Origin: Arthrinium phaeospermum
Taxonomy: Eukaryota; Ascomycota; Sordariomycetes; Amphisphaeriales; Apiosporaceae
NCBI GenBank assembly: GCA_006503535.1
Contig: QYRS01000001.1
Span: 248,001 to 312,000, forward strand
Length of the DNA: 64,000 nucleotides
Direction: 5' to 3'
Shown: positions 44,160 through 55,967 of the stretch, in pieces
Layout of the letters: the number at the start of each line of letters is the position of its first letter
Position numbering within the stretch: position 1 is the stretch's first letter
Notes under the pieces: generated by a model
What the model saw: the letters and a program-made list of their open reading frames with translations, nothing else
Database searches by the model: none
What the model was told of the DNA's origin: nothing
Program-made: the position numbers and the translations under genes

Positions 44160-45056
44160 ATGACTCTCCATGAAGTTGAGGTCATCGGTGGCAAGAACTT
44201 CTGGCTGTATTCCAAGCGGTTGGGATATGATATCACCCACCCACCAACACCAGATGCCCTGCCAATCTACCCGCGCATTCGGGTCGACACGACTACGGAA
44301 CCTGTTGCGATCGACCCGGTCAAGACTGCCCTCGTCGTCATCGATCTCCAGAACTACTTCCTTTCGCCACACCTTGGCCGTCCCGCCGACAGCCCGGGGC
44401 TGAAGTTGGTCGACACGCTGCTGGAGCATGCCATACCTGCCTGCAGAAAAGCCGGCATTCCGGTTGTGTGGCTTGGATGGGGCCTTACCGACAAGGATAT
44501 TGATGAGATGCCGCCGACCATCGTGAAGGGATTTGCTGCCGACACCAACTTTGTGGGTGCCAGGAAAATGGGGAAGTTGGGCTCGGATATCGGGTCGGTT
44601 CGTCTCGAGGATGGCACCCTGATTGATGCCGGACGTGTCCTAATGAAGAATCAGTGGAACTCGGACTTCCATCACCGCCTGAAGGAAGCTGCTGAGCCGC
44701 AAGATATGTGGATATACAAGAACCGCTTATCTGCCTTCTGGGGTGGCACCGATGTTGAGGACATTCTGAAGTCGCGCGGCATCAAGACTCTCCTGTTCGC
44801 CGGCGCCAACCTCGACCAGTGTGTTGGAGGCAGTCTACAGGGTGCTTACACACAAGGTTGGGACTGTCTACTGCTGAGCGATGGGACTGTCACCAGTAGT
44901 CCGGAGTTTGCGAGACAGTGCGTTGAGTTCAACACGGAAATGGGGTGGGGATTTGTTTTGACCTGTGATCAGCTTGTGGCTGGGATAGACAACATACACA
45001 TGGGCCATGTTTCTAATGGCAAGAAAAACGAGGATGCACAGCATGTTAGTGGATAG
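44160..45056 (+). CDS. Isochorismatase-like cysteine hydrolase
   Basis: 298 residues, single exon. The catalytic triad of the family is visible: Asp62 in VVIDLQNYF, Lys187 in YKNRLSAFWGG and Cys221 in ANLDQCVGGS. A cis-peptide-type segment (TLLFAGANLDQCV) precedes the Cys. Members hydrolyse isochorismate, nicotinamide, ureidoacrylate or other amides; the N-terminal extension of about 50 residues (GGKNFWLYSKRLGYD) is typical of fungal members, but the substrate cannot be set. No signal peptide, so cytosolic. Confidence 0.92.
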   Translation: MTLHEVEVIGGKNFWLYSKRLGYDITHPPTPDALPIYPRIRVDTTTEPVAIDPVKTALVVIDLQNYFLSPHLGRPADSPGLKLVDTLLEHAIPACRKAGIPVVWLGWGLTDKDIDEMPPTIVKGFAADTNFVGARKMGKLGSDIGSVRLEDGTLIDAGRVLMKNQWNSDFHHRLKEAAEPQDMWIYKNRLSAFWGGTDVEDILKSRGIKTLLFAGANLDQCVGGSLQGAYTQGWDCLLLSDGTVTSSPEFARQCVEFNTEMGWGFVLTCDQLVAGIDNIHMGHVSNGKKNEDAQHVSG

Positions 45057-45515
45057 GACATTCAAGCTGTCGCCCTTGCGCGTTCTACTGCATCTGGCGG
45101 AAGTTCTTTTTAAGGTGGTTGTATTCATTATGAACTCTTGTGGGCATCCTAGAAGCAGCATCGACAATGCCACCACTAATTACCATCACACGGCGATGGA
45201 TCAAGCTTCTTTGTAAAACTCACAAGCCATATGATAGGTGATTGAAGACCACGGAACTACATGATCCTAAGTTCATGTTTGCAGGTTCTCCAAGCATCCA
45301 AGTAAAGATAGGGCAAATGTAGTCGGATGTGACATGGCGACTTTTATCATATGGTCCTGTTTTATTCCTACCTGATATTCAACAATACGCCCAATACTCT
45401 CATATATAAATAGTGTATGTTAGCTCACAGCTCGTTTATTAACACATACAACAGGCTACCGATTGAAATAAAACATGTTCCCCATTTCCTCTCACCGTTG
45501 CTCAACCTCCTATCC
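45057..45515. other. Convergent intergenic spacer
   Basis: 459 bases between the isochorismatase-like gene and the 3' end of the Zn2Cys6-ankyrin gene. No gene seen. Confidence 0.5.
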
Positions 45516-47019
45516 TCAGAGCCCATTCCATACCCCCCGGTCCGAAGCCAAGACGTGCGTCGGATGTAGCTCCTTGAAGCATTGGAGAAACGGTGTAATG
45601 CGGAATCTCTGTTCGGGTGCTAGACTGTACCACTTTCGAACCAGATACCATGATGCTACTTTCCCAATTCCATGCTCAGCAAAGTCTCGAATGTCAATAT
45701 TGATGCTGCGATGTAGAAGAAAGCGGCGCAGCGTAGCGAGGTAAGATGCCAATGTTTCAGCGAGGTAAGATGCCAATTTTTCGGCGTCGATTAGAGGTGA
45801 ACGCCCGATGCTGGCACATAGGATATGTAGTGCAGTCTCCCCAACAAAGTTTTGTTGATTGATCTCAAGGCCCGGGTGGGAGTCTAGTAACACGTTTGCT
45901 GCTTTGCCTGATACTGGGGTGCTTCTCCCGTATCCGACAAACTTGCATGCTAGGTGAAGAAGCGTTTCTCCTCTAGCGTCTGTAGTCTCTCTGTGTTGGC
46001 TCTTATGTTGCATTAGCCAGGTTAAAAACCTCGTGTTTCTGTCCAATGTTGCTGCTCCCAAGTGTTGACGCATATTGATTGTAGCCTCCAACTCAGGAAT
46101 GTCTTCCGCCATGTTGAGATAGTTGTCTTTGAGGAGTTGTGCATTGATATTTCCGGATCGCTCGGAGTAATCGATGAGCTTCTTCGTGAGCAGGATCTTG
46201 TCGTTCCAATCCTCGTTTGGGTCGGTCCAGTTGAGCAAGTGCTCGTTGATATGGTTGTGCAAGGTCTCCAAACACCTCTCCGTGTCGCCTGAATCCCACC
46301 TAACCTCCACAAGCTTGAGTATATTGCTCAACGTAGATGTTGAGGGATCTGTTGGGTTCAAGAATGCATTCGTTATTGCCGATGTTGCAACCTTTTGTAC
46401 ATTGCCAAACTCTTTGGATTTTGGATATTCAAAAAAGGTATAGTCGGAATTGTATCGTGCTACATTGTCACAACAAAGATGACCCAGAAGGGCCTTTGCT
46501 GCAACGTCTTTCGAATCTCGCGCCTTTTGGTACAAGTGCGTGAGCTCCACGGACAGCTTTTCGGAGAGCTTGGCTATCGTGATATCCATCTTGTCCCTTC
46601 CCCCGGACTCAATAGTGAATGAGAGCCGCACGAGTTTTCTGTACCATTGCCAAGCACTCAGACTGGACATCATGAGCTTCGGTGGTTAGGAAGGCAAGGT
46701 TGGTATCTGAAATACATACAAGTTCTCCAGACGGAGTTGGAAAGTAGAATCCTCGGGGACGCTTTCAGTGCCTGTTTGTTTTGCGACTGCGGCAGTTTTG
46801 CCACTGGAGCACTCGAAACCTTTCGTCTCACACCTATCGCACTTCTGGGGAGGTTGCCGGTTTGTGGGTAGGCACTATGTATCGTTTCATAAGTCAGTCT
46901 CCAAGTTGTAGATTTGAAGGAGGTGACACTACCTTCTGCTTGTCTTTCCGGCATTGGTCGCATTTGAGAAAATCGTAGCGACCGCGCTTTCTGCTGGGTT
47001 CAGTCTCGTGACTATCCAT
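45516..47019 (-). CDS. Zn2Cys6-ankyrin fusion protein
   Basis: 462 residues, exons 46933-47019, 46720-46874 and 45516-46662. The N-terminus holds a binuclear zinc cluster at Cys20, 23, 30, 41, 44 and 51 (KCDQCRKDKQKC, KCDRCETKGFEC), preceded by the basic SRKRGR. The first intron falls between Lys29 and Cys30, so only the spliced form has a complete cluster. The body is helical (LYQKARDSKDVAAKALLGHL), and degenerate ankyrin-type repeats occupy about 260-380 (GETLLHLACKFVG, GETALHILCASIG). Exon 3 uses acceptor TCCAG at 46663; the CTCATGATG upstream is not needed. A transcription factor with a protein-binding tail is the simplest reading. A small membrane-protein gene lies opposite, 0.8 kb away. 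Confidence 0.78.
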
Positions 47020-47164
47020 GTCGGAGTAATCGGCATGTACCAGTAACTGTTGAATGCAGGCAAGCAACAGACAGCAACACCATTGAACAAGTTTCAAAAG
47101 GGAAGATGTCCGTCGTCATGTGGAGTAACTGATGTGTTCAACTTTGCGGGGGTCGAGGATTTTA

Positions 47165-47643
47165 TCGCAAAACATTGCGAACCACTAGCAGGCTTGCAGG
47201 CTAAGGCAGATAATGATGGTACAGCAGCTGCAAGGGTGAACCAATGACACAATGCGATACCTGCCTACCCGCCCGGCTTTAGATTGATTGAATTGCGACA
47301 AATGCGACAGCCAGCCCATTGGCTGTTACGATGGTCCTGCTACACAGCCACTGTACTGCCTGCTTACCACTAGCTCTGACATCGACAGGGATCTACTACC
47401 ACCAACTGGCTGTAGTATCCATGGATGCTCCCATTGCGATGCATGCGATGGGGCTCGACAATTGCGACGGTTGCGATGGTGCCAGCCTAGATCGCAATAC
47501 ATGTGGGGTCCGTTCAAGAAGCCAATTAGGAGATATCGCAACTGTTGCGATTGACGATCATTCCGGGCTGATGCAAATTTATCTGCGCATATAGAAAAGC
47601 TTCAGAACCCCCGACTTGCCGACAGTCATTGCGATGAATGCGA
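47165..47643. promoter_or_regulatory. Cluster of TTGCGA paired repeats in a divergent promoter
   Basis: The hexamer TTGCGA (or ATGCGA) occurs in pairs. Direct pairs with starts exactly 9 bases apart begin at 47293, 47434, 47462 and 47629. Inverted pairs TCGCAA/TTGCGA are at 47165/47175 and 47536/47545, and a single TCGCAA at 47492. They lie between the start codons of the Zn2Cys6-ankyrin gene (47019, minus) and the small membrane-protein gene (47832, plus). The constant 9-base spacing suggests sites for a dimeric DNA-binding protein. An alternative is that TGCGAY codons (Cys-Asp) are remnants of a Cys-rich coding segment; the pairs fall in different frames, which argues against it. Confidence 0.5.
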
Positions 47644-47831
47644 TGAGTGCCAAACGCGGACACTTCCATCTATAAGAAGCCTCGTTCTGCCAGCTTCTAA
47701 GGATGGATGGCTCGATGACTGCTCATTAACATTTCTTCGCCGCGACCAGATCATTTGCCTTGCTATGAACATCAGTTCTTTCAGCCTATCTATCTGATGT
47801 AATCAGTGTCAACCTCAGAAGTCGGTCACCA

Positions 47832-48206
47832 ATGCCTATGTCGGACGAAGCCATCATTTCCCTTTTCGGGGGAATCGTCATTGGCGTTCCCTCTTTCTTC
47901 GTGTCAACGATCACACTGTACAAGTTCTGGCTCAAGCGGCATAACAAGCGTCAAAGTGAGCAGTCCCTTGGTTGATCACCACGAAATATGGATGGTCGCA
48001 TCCCGCTAATCTAGTACGGGATTACAGGGGACATTGAGAATCAGATTCCTCTGGCTCAGTCGCCTATTGCACCGGCCCAATCGGATGGGGGCGATACTAG
48101 TGCCCGCAACTCAAGCCTCTCAATTCCTCTGACACCACTGCCTCCTGTACACCATTCCAACACCAACAACCAAATCTGGGAAGATGAGAGGATTAGAGAT
48201 ATCTAA
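47832..48206 (+). CDS. Small single-pass membrane protein
   Basis: 100 residues, exons 47832-47955 and 48028-48206. One membrane helix at about residues 10-32 (IISLFGGIVIGVPSFFVSTI) is followed by a basic stop-transfer stretch (KFWLKRHNKRQR) and a polar tail with Pro/Ser runs (LSIPLTPLPPVHH) ending DERIRDI. No signal-peptide cleavage site, so the tail is probably cytosolic. The intron (GTGAGC to TTACAG) comes right after the basic stretch. No family recognised. Divergent from the Zn2Cys6-ankyrin gene; the same layout recurs at 55-56 kb. ATG 47838 is an alternative start two codons on. Confidence 0.65.
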
Positions 48207-48697
48207 TAATCAATATATGTTGTAACTTCTGACTAGAGCATCATCTATCGGAAAACGGATCAGTCTCTGAGTAATTGTATTTGATCTATATATTTAGATG
48301 AGCGAGTCCATGCAATCAATGCTTGCTTTGAATACATGGTGGTGGGCAAGGTGCTACAGGGACTTCTGTTGGGACTCTCCAACTTGGCGACGGTATGGTT
48401 TGGCTGGTCCACTGGTAACAAGGGGTTTTGCTGACAGCCGCGGGCCATCTGTGGCTGTCCTGTGGCTGGTTACCGCAATAACGAGGGAAAGCACGTACCA
48501 CCTCGACCCGCCCTCTAACCAAAACTGCCTGAAGAGCCGTCACATTATTCAAATTCAACGTCAACCCAACGCTTTGCACCGTCCGATTGACAATCTGTGA
48601 TCATCAGTCCCCATAACAAAAGTTGTCGGACATAAGAAACCCTTTTTCGACATATCTGAACAAGCCACGGTGACTCTTTCGCATTGCACTGCCTGCC
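48207..48697. other. Intergenic, no gene seen
   Basis: Spacer between the small membrane-protein gene and the FAR1-like gene. Nothing recognised. Confidence 0.5.
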
Positions 48698-49615
48698 ATG
48701 TTCGCCCTGCTGCAGGTGCAGGACCCCCTGCCTCCAGACACGCACCCCGCCGTGGCGGCCCTGTCCAACATGCACTGGGCCAAGTACGAGGATGCCGAGA
48801 AAGCACTGAAAGCAGCCGCAGAACAGGCCGGCTTCGGCGTCAGCAAGTCCTGTGCCGAGAGTAAAGACCCCGTGCTAGACATCTACCGCCGCCACGTCTT
48901 CTCGTGCTGGAAAGCGAAAGCCAAGGCGCCGTCGCGGACCAAGATCGAGGCCGCGGCCCTGGTCCCGCCCGAGAAGAAGCGCAAGCGCGAGAGCACCAAG
49001 GGCACCTGCGAGTGGCAGGGCGTCATCAAGTCCTCGACGCGCGACAACATCTGGACCTTCTCCTACGTCAAGGGCCGCAACCGCCACGACCACGAGATGG
49101 AGCTGGACGCGGCGGGGATCCCCACCAACCGCAAGCGCGCCCGGGACGACCTGGGCATCGCCGCCGAGGTCGAGACGCTGGCGATTCACCCGCGCGCTAC
49201 CACGACGGGCATCCTCGAGGAGATCCAGCGCCGGCACTCGGGGATCCAGCTCAAGCGCCACGACGTCAACAATATGCTCAAGAAGTTCAAGGAGGACGAG
49301 AGCAGTGCGGCGCCCATCGAGGGGCAGCAGTACGTCAATTTGTCGTGGACGCGCCCGGGGTTCTGGTACCGTGTCATCAGCAAGCTGCCGCCAGAGTCGC
49401 GTATGATCGTCTGGGACGAGCTGCAAAAGCACAACGGCGGCGCGGCCGATGCGCCGGGGAGCCCGGACTACGCTCAGCTGATGGCGGGACCGGGCCGACC
49501 TCCTGCACCGGCGATGAACCCTTCGGGATTCTCTACGAATGGTATGGGAGGCCAGGCACCACACCCGCCGGGCATGATCCAACCGGGTCTAGACCAAGCC
49601 GGGTTGGGGCCTTAG
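48698..49615 (+). CDS. FAR1/MULE-type DNA-binding domain protein
   Basis: 305 residues, single exon. The N-terminal half resembles the FAR1 (WRKY-GCM1-like zinc) domain found at the N-terminus of Mutator-like transposases: YEDAEKALKAAAEQAGFGVS, FSCWKAK, TCEWQGVIKSS, then WTFSYVKGRNRHDHE, with Cys, Cys and His-x-His as likely zinc ligands. A basic KKRKRES could be a nuclear signal. A second helical region follows (GILEEIQRRHSGIQLKRHDV). The C-terminus is Gly/Pro-rich (GPGRPPAPAMNP, GGQAPHPPG). No DDE transposase catalytic domain is present, so it may be a host gene derived from such an element or an unrelated regulator with the same fold. Confidence 0.7.
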   Translation: MFALLQVQDPLPPDTHPAVAALSNMHWAKYEDAEKALKAAAEQAGFGVSKSCAESKDPVLDIYRRHVFSCWKAKAKAPSRTKIEAAALVPPEKKRKRESTKGTCEWQGVIKSSTRDNIWTFSYVKGRNRHDHEMELDAAGIPTNRKRARDDLGIAAEVETLAIHPRATTTGILEEIQRRHSGIQLKRHDVNNMLKKFKEDESSAAPIEGQQYVNLSWTRPGFWYRVISKLPPESRMIVWDELQKHNGGAADAPGSPDYAQLMAGPGRPPAPAMNPSGFSTNGMGGQAPHPPGMIQPGLDQAGLGP

Positions 49616-50449
49616 GAGAACCTAATTATCCGAAACATGGATGTTGTATCCCCCAGGCGCTGGTTATGGTGTTGTTTATTCGGTTAATGATGCGTATGAG
49701 ATGTACTGGCTTTGATGGCAAGGACTGGAATGGTGGAATATGAGGCTATACCCCGCGAAAGCGAAAAGGACATAATACAGGGAAGGTTGAGATATACCAC
49801 TGAGGTGATAACGCCTAATACGATTATTGATATTGAATAGGCCTTGTGAAATGATGTCGCGCGGTTTTTCAACTACACGTTTTGTTAATGGCAGGACTTG
49901 ATGAGGCCGAGGCAGGCTTTCCTTCTTTCTTTTTCCCTTTTTCTCTTATCCTCCAACTATCCATTAGATGCCAGCAAAAGTGCAGAAATAAAAGATCCAC
50001 AGAGAGAAGGATACTATCAAATATATGAAGTCTCAAGCCGAGGTAGCCTTATCACAGATGGATGTCTTTAGCCACATATTTTTAAGCTTGTCGTGATATA
50101 GAGAGTAACAGAAATCACATTTGTCGGCATTTGTGTATGGATCAAATCGAGATTACTGCAACAATGTGAAAACCTGAGAAGGAGGAAGCTTAACCAAGGA
50201 AAAGTACCGTGCATTGCTATATAGATAAAGGAGAAGAGAATTTTGCCAAGGTACCTAATAATACGGTGCTCCCACTCGTGTCCTAACTGCGATGTTCGAC
50301 CCCGTATTCCTCCACGGCGCAGTGCCAGATCGGACGAGCCAAACTTGGACTCTAATGTGAGATGACGGAAACGAGAAGCAGAAGCAAAACTCCGAGCGTA
50401 ATTAATCCAATGCCACAAACTCCCCGGGAAGGTCGAGGGGACACGTAGG
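49616..50449. other. Convergent intergenic region
   Basis: 834 bases between the FAR1-like gene and the 3' end of the Clr5-ankyrin gene. No gene seen. Confidence 0.5.
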
Positions 50450-53400
50450 TTATATGAGAAACTCTTCGTGCATTGTCTCGTGGAAGTCCACCGAGTCCCG
50501 TCGATTGTTGAATTCGGGATGGAACTGTATCTTGGGTCCGGTATCACTAGATTTCGCGATTTCCTCATGGGAGGAAACTGCTATCTCATCCGTGGAACAC
50601 AGGATCGAAGAGTCGTCAATTTCGCCATCATCGCTTGAGCCGAAATATTCGGTCAAACGCGTGGTAGGCGGCATGTTCCGACGTATAATCTCCACCTCCG
50701 TAGCAACTAGCCAGATGTTCAGGTTCTTATTGTTAAGTGGTTCCATCCTTTTCTTCATCTCCCTCTCGTTGCCCATAATCATAGCCAGTATGTTCATCCT
50801 CTCCTGCAAAGGCCAATCCAACTCCTCTCTCGAAAGGAGTTCCAGCTCGGCGTCGCGCTGTGGCACCATTTCATTTTCAGTGCACCACTGTCGTAGATCG
50901 CGTCTCTCTTCCAAAGAAGCTTCGTTGGGATGTAGAAATGTCCTGCTAAGACCGAGTAATGGATACTTGTGGGGCATGATATCTTGAGAATCGAGAATAT
51001 CGTCCTGCAAATCCCGGTTCCGGTGCCTCTGAAGAAGCCTTTCCACCGCTGCATGGCCTTCGGACCTTGCCAGCCTTATAGCACGGAGATATTGCACCCT
51101 GCCTTTTCCCTCAGTCTCTGCCCCTTCATTGAGAAGGAATTGGACCATATCAAGCCTTCCAGCCTCTGCTGCCGCTTCAAGTGATGTTCTGCCTTCCGCA
51201 ATTGCTCTGGGCTCGTTGAGATGTGCTCCCTTCTTGATCAGATATCGAGCAAGTGCGATCTTTCCTTCCATGGCAGCAGTTTGGAGGGCGCTTAGTCCCG
51301 CGTCGGGATGGGCGGGTGCCGTGACGTCTGCACCTTTCTCGATGAGGTAATAAGCCATGCCATCAGAAGCTTGGTCTACAGAGATAGCTAACTGTAGGGC
51401 AGTTCGTGGGCCACCAAACCGACCCAGATTAATAGCAACGGTATCGCAGTAGAGGTTTCCAATATTTGCCTCATAATCTGTGAACAATTTAAGAGTGTTA
51501 AGGCAGCCTCGCTTGATCATGAATGTCACATAACGGGTACAGCTTTCCCATATGTGGGGTTGATTTCCGTGACTTCGCCATGTTTTAAGCAGCTTTTGCA
51601 TGATAAGAGTGGGCTCCGGCCAGTATATCGTGGCTATAATTGTCGGTAAGTCCAATCTGTACCCTTTCTGGACAAGTTGATCGATGGCCTTTGGGTTAAC
51701 ACCCTTTACGGCCATCAGAATGGGAGAGGTCTCTCTTGGGCTATGCGGAGAGTGCCACCATCTACTATCTCTCAAACGCTTTCTCAAGATGGGAGTATCC
51801 GTGCAAGCAAATCTGCAGAGGCAATTTGGGCGGATACATGGTGGAGAATACCGAGCCCATAACGGCCATTCCCACAAATCTAACCCTGGAACTACAGCAA
51901 GTGCCTGCGGTTGTGGCCTTTCAAGCAGGGTGTTAAGTAATTCGTTCTTCTGGAAATATGCAGCCAATGCCATGGCAGCATTTTCCAAGGTTGGGGTAAG
52001 AGCTTCTTCTTTGACTTCCTTGCGCCTTTTGACCAGTTCTTCGAGTTGAGCATCTGGGCTTGAATCAGTCGCACTAAGATTCTGACAAAACCTCGCAAGC
52101 AACGCACCAGAGTCATACGCCTGCGGGAAACGTCCCAGAGCGATAGATGCAACGCCCATATGGGGGTTCCGCATGGCAGCCTCGAGAACAGAGCTCCCGT
52201 CCTGTGGTGTTTGTCCCATCATGCCCTGGGTGACCTCCACGCGTTCCATGATTTTGAGAAGGCTGTCTGCTTTGAAGGTGGCAAAGGCGTAACTCAACCA
52301 GTTTGCAGGGAGCTGGATACCTTCACCGATAAGAATATCAACAGCATCGGAAACTCCCGACTCCAGTGCAGTTTTCAGTGCTTTGGTGAATTCCGAGGTG
52401 TTTGAGCTGTATGTGGCTTTCAAGGCTCTCAGTAGATAACACAGCACCTGTGCACTTCCTCCTTCGACTGCAAGAGATAAGTACTCAGGCTTTGCGTCGA
52501 CTCTGAACCCCGCAGAAAACAGCGTGTCGCATATCGGCCCATTCCTAGTCTTCAGGGCCACTTGGAAGGGTGTCATGTTTTTCTGAGGAACATCCAAGTG
52601 TCCCACGCTGTCTGACTTTGACAGTAACTCCTCCACTAGACAGTTATTTCCAAATTGAATTGCGTGATGCAATTCCAAACACCCAGCACGAGAACCATTT
52701 TTGAGCAGCAGTCTGCTAACATCCAGATAATCGAATCTGGTGGCATCATAGGGAAAGTAACCGCGTGTGGTGGCAATGATGAATGCATTGACAGCCCTGT
52801 TCTCCGTTGAGCATATAAAGCCGGCGAGGTGACCCTCATGGGGTCCCGAGCAGCACCACCAACATTCTCTCCTATCCCAAGACCAAGGACTCTTGTGCAT
52901 AGTGGTGTGGTCACACAACTGGTTTATATCAGCCTTGAACTTGATCAGAATGTCGAAAATCTGCCGATGTCCCAGGAAGATTGAGTAATGAAGCGCTGCT
53001 GGAAATCGGCCAACGACGGGGTCCATCTGTGAGACGCTGTAATTCGAGTTCAGTGGATCTGAATGAGTAAAGTTCGGATCGGCCCCCAGCTCGAGTAGAC
53101 AGGAACACGCATCTACAGACCCTCCCAGTACTGCAGCTATCAACGGCGACATCCCTCGACCATTCGTACAGTTCAAGTCCCCAGGGCCGTCGGTCAATTT
53201 CCTGAGGATACTGGAATACCCGAAGTATGCGGCGCTTATCAAGACATCGATAGGCACATATCGTTCTCTCCCAAGACAAGTAGTCATTTCTTCGTATGTT
53301 CGCAGCGCAATCTTCTGATGTCCTTGAGGTATCGACGATGAAAATGTATGAAGATTAACAACTTGATTCGTCAATACTATCACCAAGAGTTTAGGGCTCA

Positions 53401-55056
53401 GAATGGGACTGACCAGGGGGGACTATACAGGCAGTATAGGGTGTGTGGGAATCGAGGATATTCATCCCTCTCATGGAATGGGTCGTTTTTGCAGGCTTCT
53501 TATTCCATGAAAAATCCCACAGGGAATAAAATAATGGGCATAGTTGCGTAGCACACGTATCTGCACCATATTCAATAGATTTCAACGCAAGTGAAGCATT
53601 TCCAGCTCCAAGTGCTCGGAATAAAAGGTGGTTCAAAAAAAGCTGGGGAACTCTGATCCTTGGTATGAGCATCTCTACTAGGGAGATTGTGAATTGATTA
53701 TTAGTGCAATTGAGGAGGTCTTCCCAGAATTCGTAGCCTTCTCCTACGCCATCTGTGTCCCAACGATAGTCAATGATAGACAGGGAAGGCATAACCATGA
53801 TAGCCTTTGCAAAACCGATGTCATTCTTCTTGACTGAGACATTTAAGGCAGATTTCAAGTCGAAGGCAAGGATATGCACGATCTGTCCATCTTTTACCTC
53901 TTTGTTCTCTTGAACCAGTACCTTTAGCAGTTCGAGGGAGGATGTTTTGCATGCTGCGATATAGAGCTTGTCGAGGATCGCGGCGATAGTGAAGTCCTTA
54001 GTAGCCACGCCGAAAAGGGTCCGGATCACTGACGGGTTGCCGATACCTAAAGTTTCGGCCAGACGAACAATTTGTATGTAATCTTCCTCCGCAATGAAGT
54101 TGTTGGATAGTTGGAAGAGTACGATTTTGAGCATTTCCATATCCAACTCACCCCGGGTTCTGACTAGAGACCTGGCTCTGGCCATATTCTCGCCTCTGCG
54201 CGATTCTGGCATGAGGCGACTGAAGCTCATGGCGAGCTTGTCAATGGACGATAACCCGAATCCTAGCTGACCAGGACTGGACTGTAGCATATATTTCGAG
54301 TCGGATGATGCTATGAATTGCCGCGAGCTTCCTCCGAATAGGGTATGACTGATAGAGTTGAGTAGTGGGGTATTTCGAATGAAGCTTATCCATGGAAGAT
54401 GATGAGGAGTTCCCTTCCAAGGCCTCCACTCGTATACCTGGTTGTGTTGTAAGGCAGTGAGGGTGGGCTGGGAAACAACCAGGTCTACAGATGGAGGCAT
54501 AGGCGAATGTTCCAATGTATTTAAACTCGCACGAGGATCGGGTATGACCGGATCTAGCGCAATCCAATAAAGAAATCAGCCACACTGGTCACTTATAGAA
54601 GGGTGTTGCAAGACGGTTATACTTACCGCGTGTTTGTCTGCCCCAGACCATGATTGGATGGTCAAGCCTGTACTCTAACCGTTTTATCCTTTCTTCCGAT
54701 AGGCCTTGGCCTGCAAATGTATACTCGTACATGCTTCCCTCCGCTTCCCTTCGGCTGCGCTTCCTCTGGGCGACCAAGCATTCTTGTTCTCGGCGTGCAA
54801 GGTTCTTGCGCAGTCCCCAGGTAGCGATATGATCCTTCAATTCATACTGTCTAATAGGAATGTTAGTACCATCCAGAAAGAGGAAGAGACCAACTCACGC
54901 AACGCTGAAACCGTGTTCAGGTTCTTTTAGCTCCTTGATAATTCTAGGAACTGTTTTGTTCTCGGTGATATACCAGCGGCTGATTAGGTCTCTGTAGTTG
55001 TCCCAATCCCCTGGGCTCATTTTTGGAAGGGCGACTGGTGGAGGTGGCTCAGGCAT
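50450..55056 (-). CDS. Clr5-domain ankyrin repeat protein
   Basis: The largest gene here: 1477 residues in four exons, 54899-55056, 54627-54850, 53429-54553 and 50450-53376. A Clr5 domain is at about residues 12-70 (DWDNYRDLISRWYITENKTV, EHGFSVAQYELKDHIATWGL), a fungal DNA-binding-like module. After a basic stretch (RKRSRREAEG) and a helical region, ankyrin repeats run through the second half, best seen at GMSPLIAAVLGGSVDACSCL, FPAALHYSIFLGHRQIFDIL, GLSALQTAAMEGKIALARYL and GRTSLEAAAEAGRLDMVQFL. An acidic tail follows. The frame holds through all joins; the third intron is short (52 bases, GTATAG donor) and an alternative donor 15 bases on also keeps the frame. A small membrane-protein gene lies opposite. 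Confidence 0.83.
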
Positions 55057-55967
55057 GTCGATGAAGAGTTCATTCCACGGGCAGCAAACAAAGCTGAGTG
55101 ACAAGCAGGCAAGGGTTTGGTTGTGGAATGGAAAAGATTTGGCTGTGAAATTGAATAGGTCTAGGGGAGATAGCAAAGCCAGAGAGATTGGAAAGCGTAG
55201 AGAATTGGGGTTAGGAGGAGGTGGGAATAAGAGGGGAAACAAGCAACAGGGCGAGCGTCTTAGTCGCCGCTTGGAATTGTAACACAGGGCTGTAAGAGGG
55301 AAATGCCACCCCATGTGGCTGAAGCCAGTCGCATTGGCCTCTGCTAGGTACATGTATATCTGTACCCATTTAGACCAGGCTTTGTGCTCCTTGAAAGGAC
55401 TCGGAGAGCCTAACACTACTGCATGATCCAACTTGCCTGCCGTAATGATTTCCTATTCGTGTTTGCAGAAGAAGTGGACCTGGGCTGCAGATATGATGGC
55501 GCTCTAAAAGACTTCTTATTGGGAGCTAAAGAAGGAGGTTGCCAATTGACCAGGGAACTTGTTGGCTCTATGGGGCGTCTTCCGATGCTGAGGCTGTCCA
55601 AAATAACCTGATTCTTAATTGGACAATACCAAAGTAGTGGAGCCGATCCCCAGGGGCCCTCGGGCACCACGCAGGTTTATCATCCAAGGCGCCGAGAGAG
55701 GAAGTACAAGGATGATTCTCATTGGACATCACAAAAGAAGTGGAGATTCTGGCTAGCTGGGGCCAATGGACATTATCACTTGATGATCACGGTGAATTGA
55801 AGAATATCACAAATACAAATACAGAGATAGGGCTCATTCGGCTCTTATATTTCAGATATCTAGCCTTCGATGTCTTTTACACACTGCGATAAAAGTTTTG
55901 CTGGTTGTCTATAATTTACCGAGAACCATCCTTCGTTTATATACTACAGCAAAGTCACCTTGAAGCC
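55057..55967. other. Divergent promoter region
   Basis: 911 bases between the Clr5-ankyrin gene (minus) and the small membrane-protein gene (plus). It contains a single TGCGATA (about 55887) but no cluster like that at 47.2-47.6 kb. Confidence 0.5.

Noticed and set aside
47288..47594. Cysteine-rich plus-strand ORFs (CDKCD, CDACDG) as a small gene
   Set aside because: The Cys-Asp pairs fall in different frames and no start, signal peptide or splice plan unites them; regulatory repeats are the better reading.
53391..54515. Independent gene next to the large ankyrin gene
   Set aside because: Frames, phases and splice signals join it to the Clr5 exons upstream and the ankyrin exon downstream.
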